From contig NZ_CP151273.1 in the NCBI RefSeq assembly GCF_038237375.1, positions 682,001-746,000 of the forward strand: a DNA stretch of 64,000 bases. Direction: 5' to 3'. This stretch comes from Alcaligenes sp. SDU_A2. GTDB taxonomy: Bacteria; Pseudomonadota; Gammaproteobacteria; Burkholderiales; Burkholderiaceae_B. The notes under the pieces were generated by a model, which saw nothing but the letters and a program-made list of their open reading frames with translations, was not told the DNA's origin and ran no database searches. Made by a program: the position numbers and the translations under genes. Position 1 is the first letter of the stretch. Every line of letters begins with the position of its first letter. Positions 62,742 through 64,000 of the stretch are shown piece by piece.

Positions 62742-63203
62742 GTGCATATCTGGGTGGATGCCGATGCGTGCCCGGCGGTCATCAAAGACATTCTTTACCG
62801 GGCGGCCCAGCGCTGGGAGCGGCATCTGACCCTGGTGGCCAACCAGATGCTGCGCACGCCGCCGTCGCCCTGGCTGCACGCGGTGCAGGTGCCGCGCGGC
62901 TTTGACGTGGCCGACGACTATATTGTTCAGCGCGCCGTGGCGGGCGATTTGGTGATTACCGCCGATATCCCTTTGGCCGCGCAGGTGCTGGCGGGGCAGG
63001 CGCTGGTGCTAAGTCCGCGCGGCGAACGTCTGGATACTGGCAGCATCGGCGAGCGGCTGGCCATGCGCGACATGATGGAAGAATTGCGCAGCGCCGGTAT
63101 CGACACCGGCGGCCCGCCGCCGTTCAGTCAGTCCGACCGTCGCGAGTTCGCCAATGCGCTGGATCGTTTGCTGGCGGGGCAGGCGCGTGCAGCGAAAGCA
63201 TAG
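62742..63203 (+). CDS. yaiI: YaiI/YqxD family protein (DUF188)
   Basis: A 153-residue member of the YaiI/YqxD family, related to PIN/NYN-like nuclease folds. It has [23 protein letters not shown] at the N-terminus, [28 protein letters not shown] in the middle and the late [23 protein letters not shown] start at 62742. Function not established. Probably co-transcribed with the RHH-like gene. Confidence 0.9.
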   Translation: MHIWVDADACPAVIKDILYRAAQRWERHLTLVANQMLRTPPSPWLHAVQVPRGFDVADDYIVQRAVAGDLVITADIPLAAQVLAGQALVLSPRGERLDTGSIGERLAMRDMMEELRSAGIDTGGPPPFSQSDRREFANALDRLLAGQARAAKA

Positions 63204-63315
63204 TATGGGAGCCGCGTGCGGGGGGGCGTGCTGGATCGGTCTATTTACGTGCTGGTGTGGGTGGCCTGATTCCCCCTAGAATGCAAGAGACGTATTTTTT
63301 GAAGTGATTGCCGCC

Positions 63316-63696
63316 GTGTCTGATGTCTCTTCCGATCATCCCTTGATGGATCTGTCCGCCCTGAATGCCAAAGTGGCGCAGTTCGCGCGCGAGCGCGACT
63401 GGGAACAGTTTCATAGCCCCAAGAACCTGGCGATGGCGCTGACCAACGAGGTCGGCGAACTGGTGGAAATTTTCCAGTGGCTGACCGAGGACCAGTCCCG
63501 CCAGGCCGGCTCCGACCCGCGCACGGCTCAGGCGGTGCGCGACGAATTGGCTGATGTGCAGATCTACTTGAGCCGGCTGGCCTATGTGCTGGGCGTGGAC
63601 ATGAACGAAGCGGTAACCAGCAAGATCGCCAAGAACGCGCAGAAGTACCCGGCCGATAAGGTGCGCGGCACCAACAAGAAGTACACCGAGCTTTAG
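63316..63696 (+). CDS. MazG-like nucleotide pyrophosphohydrolase (RS21-C6/dCTPase type)
   Basis: About 126 residues of the all-alpha NTP pyrophosphohydrolase superfamily. The metal-binding E-x-x-E and E-x-x-D pairs are in LTNEVGELVEIFQWL and VRDELADVQIYLSRLAYVLGVD. NAQKYPADKVRGTNKKYTEL is the typical C-terminus. Close relatives hydrolyse dCTP and modified pyrimidine triphosphates (house-cleaning). The start is uncertain: GTG 63304, GTG 63316 or an internal ATG (MDLSALNAKV) at 63345. Confidence 0.87.
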   Translation: MSDVSSDHPLMDLSALNAKVAQFARERDWEQFHSPKNLAMALTNEVGELVEIFQWLTEDQSRQAGSDPRTAQAVRDELADVQIYLSRLAYVLGVDMNEAVTSKIAKNAQKYPADKVRGTNKKYTEL

Positions 63697-63726
63697 GCGC
63701 GTGCTTCCAGGCGCTTGCGCCGGTGC

Positions 63727-64000
63727 TTATAGCTCGGTCAGCAGGTCGTGCAGATATTGCTGCATGCGCGCCTGCCGCTGGCCGGCCAACTGGCGGCCTG
63801 TTTCTGTCTGAAAGCCATCGGCCAGTTTCAGCAGTTTGGCGGGAAAGTGATCCAGGGCGTAGCGCGCATCGTCCAGCGGGCGCTGCTGTGCCTTGGGGTC
63901 TTGCGGGTGGTACAGGCGGGAACCCATGCGCCCGGCGGTATAGAAGCAACGTGCAATGCCCAGTGCGCCGATGGCGTCCAGCCGGTCTGCATCCTGCAAT
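63727..64000 (-). CDS. HD-domain phosphohydrolase, C-terminal part (window edge)
   Basis: The frame is open to the window end, so the gene starts beyond 64000. The visible ~90 residues begin LQDADRLDAIGALGIARCFYTAGRMG, the second metal-binding Asp motif of YedJ-like HD hydrolases. They end with a helical tail (YALDHFPAKLLKLADGFQTETGRQLAGQRQARMQQYLHDLLTEL). The first HD motif is outside the window. Substrate unknown. Confidence 0.82.
   Translation of the reverse strand, partial: LQDADRLDAIGALGIARCFYTAGRMGSRLYHPQDPKAQQRPLDDARYALDHFPAKLLKLADGFQTETGRQLAGQRQARMQQYLHDLLTEL

Overview
The window looks like a chromosome segment of a betaproteobacterium of the Alcaligenaceae (Bordetella/Achromobacter/Alcaligenes group). 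Core genes are GC-rich. The order lpxL pair-dapF-DUF484-xerC next to divergent metK-ahcY-metF, and the abundance of Bug/TctC-type binding proteins, both fit that family. The species cannot be fixed from sequence reading alone.

Layout. (1) 1-1447: end of a zinc ABC importer (znuB fragment, znuA). (2) 1711-8345: a type VI secretion vgrG module on the minus strand. It holds a VgrG whose frame is broken at a run of ten G, a probable effector or cargo gene, and two tandem, nearly identical Asp-box propeller genes that resemble duplicated immunity genes; an AT-rich leader precedes it. (3) 8523-33607: mostly housekeeping. This includes a lipid A acyltransferase/dapF/DUF484/xerC operon; metK, ahcY (with an SAH riboswitch) and metF of the methyl cycle; a 5-formyl-THF cyclo-ligase, a lytic transglycosylase, cca, a GST, methyltransferases, a TauE/SafE exporter, ppc, ilvD, nadE and an AI-2E family permease. 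(4) 33829-41373: a low-GC genomic island inserted at a tRNA-Leu(CAA) gene, flanked by a 19-bp direct repeat. It carries a truncated integrase, an orphan VbhA-type antitoxin and a complete three-gene Detocs-like anti-phage system (histidine kinase, stand-alone receiver, receiver-nucleosidase effector). (5) 41435-60045: accessory metabolism. This includes an LprI-like protein, a PhoD-like phosphatase, an IclR-controlled cupin/SDR/tripartite tricarboxylate transporter (TTT) cluster, a second TTT set on the opposite strand, and a DeoR-controlled Ugp-like ABC importer with a metallophosphoesterase. (6) 60046-64000: a Mn-type yybP-ykoY riboswitch and TerC, a parvulin, an RHH-like protein, YaiI, a MazG-like pyrophosphohydrolase and an HD phosphohydrolase fragment.

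The most unusual non-coding finding is a repeat family present as two ~0.7-kb composite elements (24216-24948 and 61529-62215). Each has ends resembling ISL3-family inverted repeats and sits in the T-tract of an intrinsic or likely terminator. The first is flanked by a perfect 8-bp direct repeat. Each contains two oppositely oriented ~235-295-bp arms that fold into the same multi-stem structure, with different but compensating stem sequences in all four copies. They look like non-autonomous transposable elements carrying an uncharacterised structured module.
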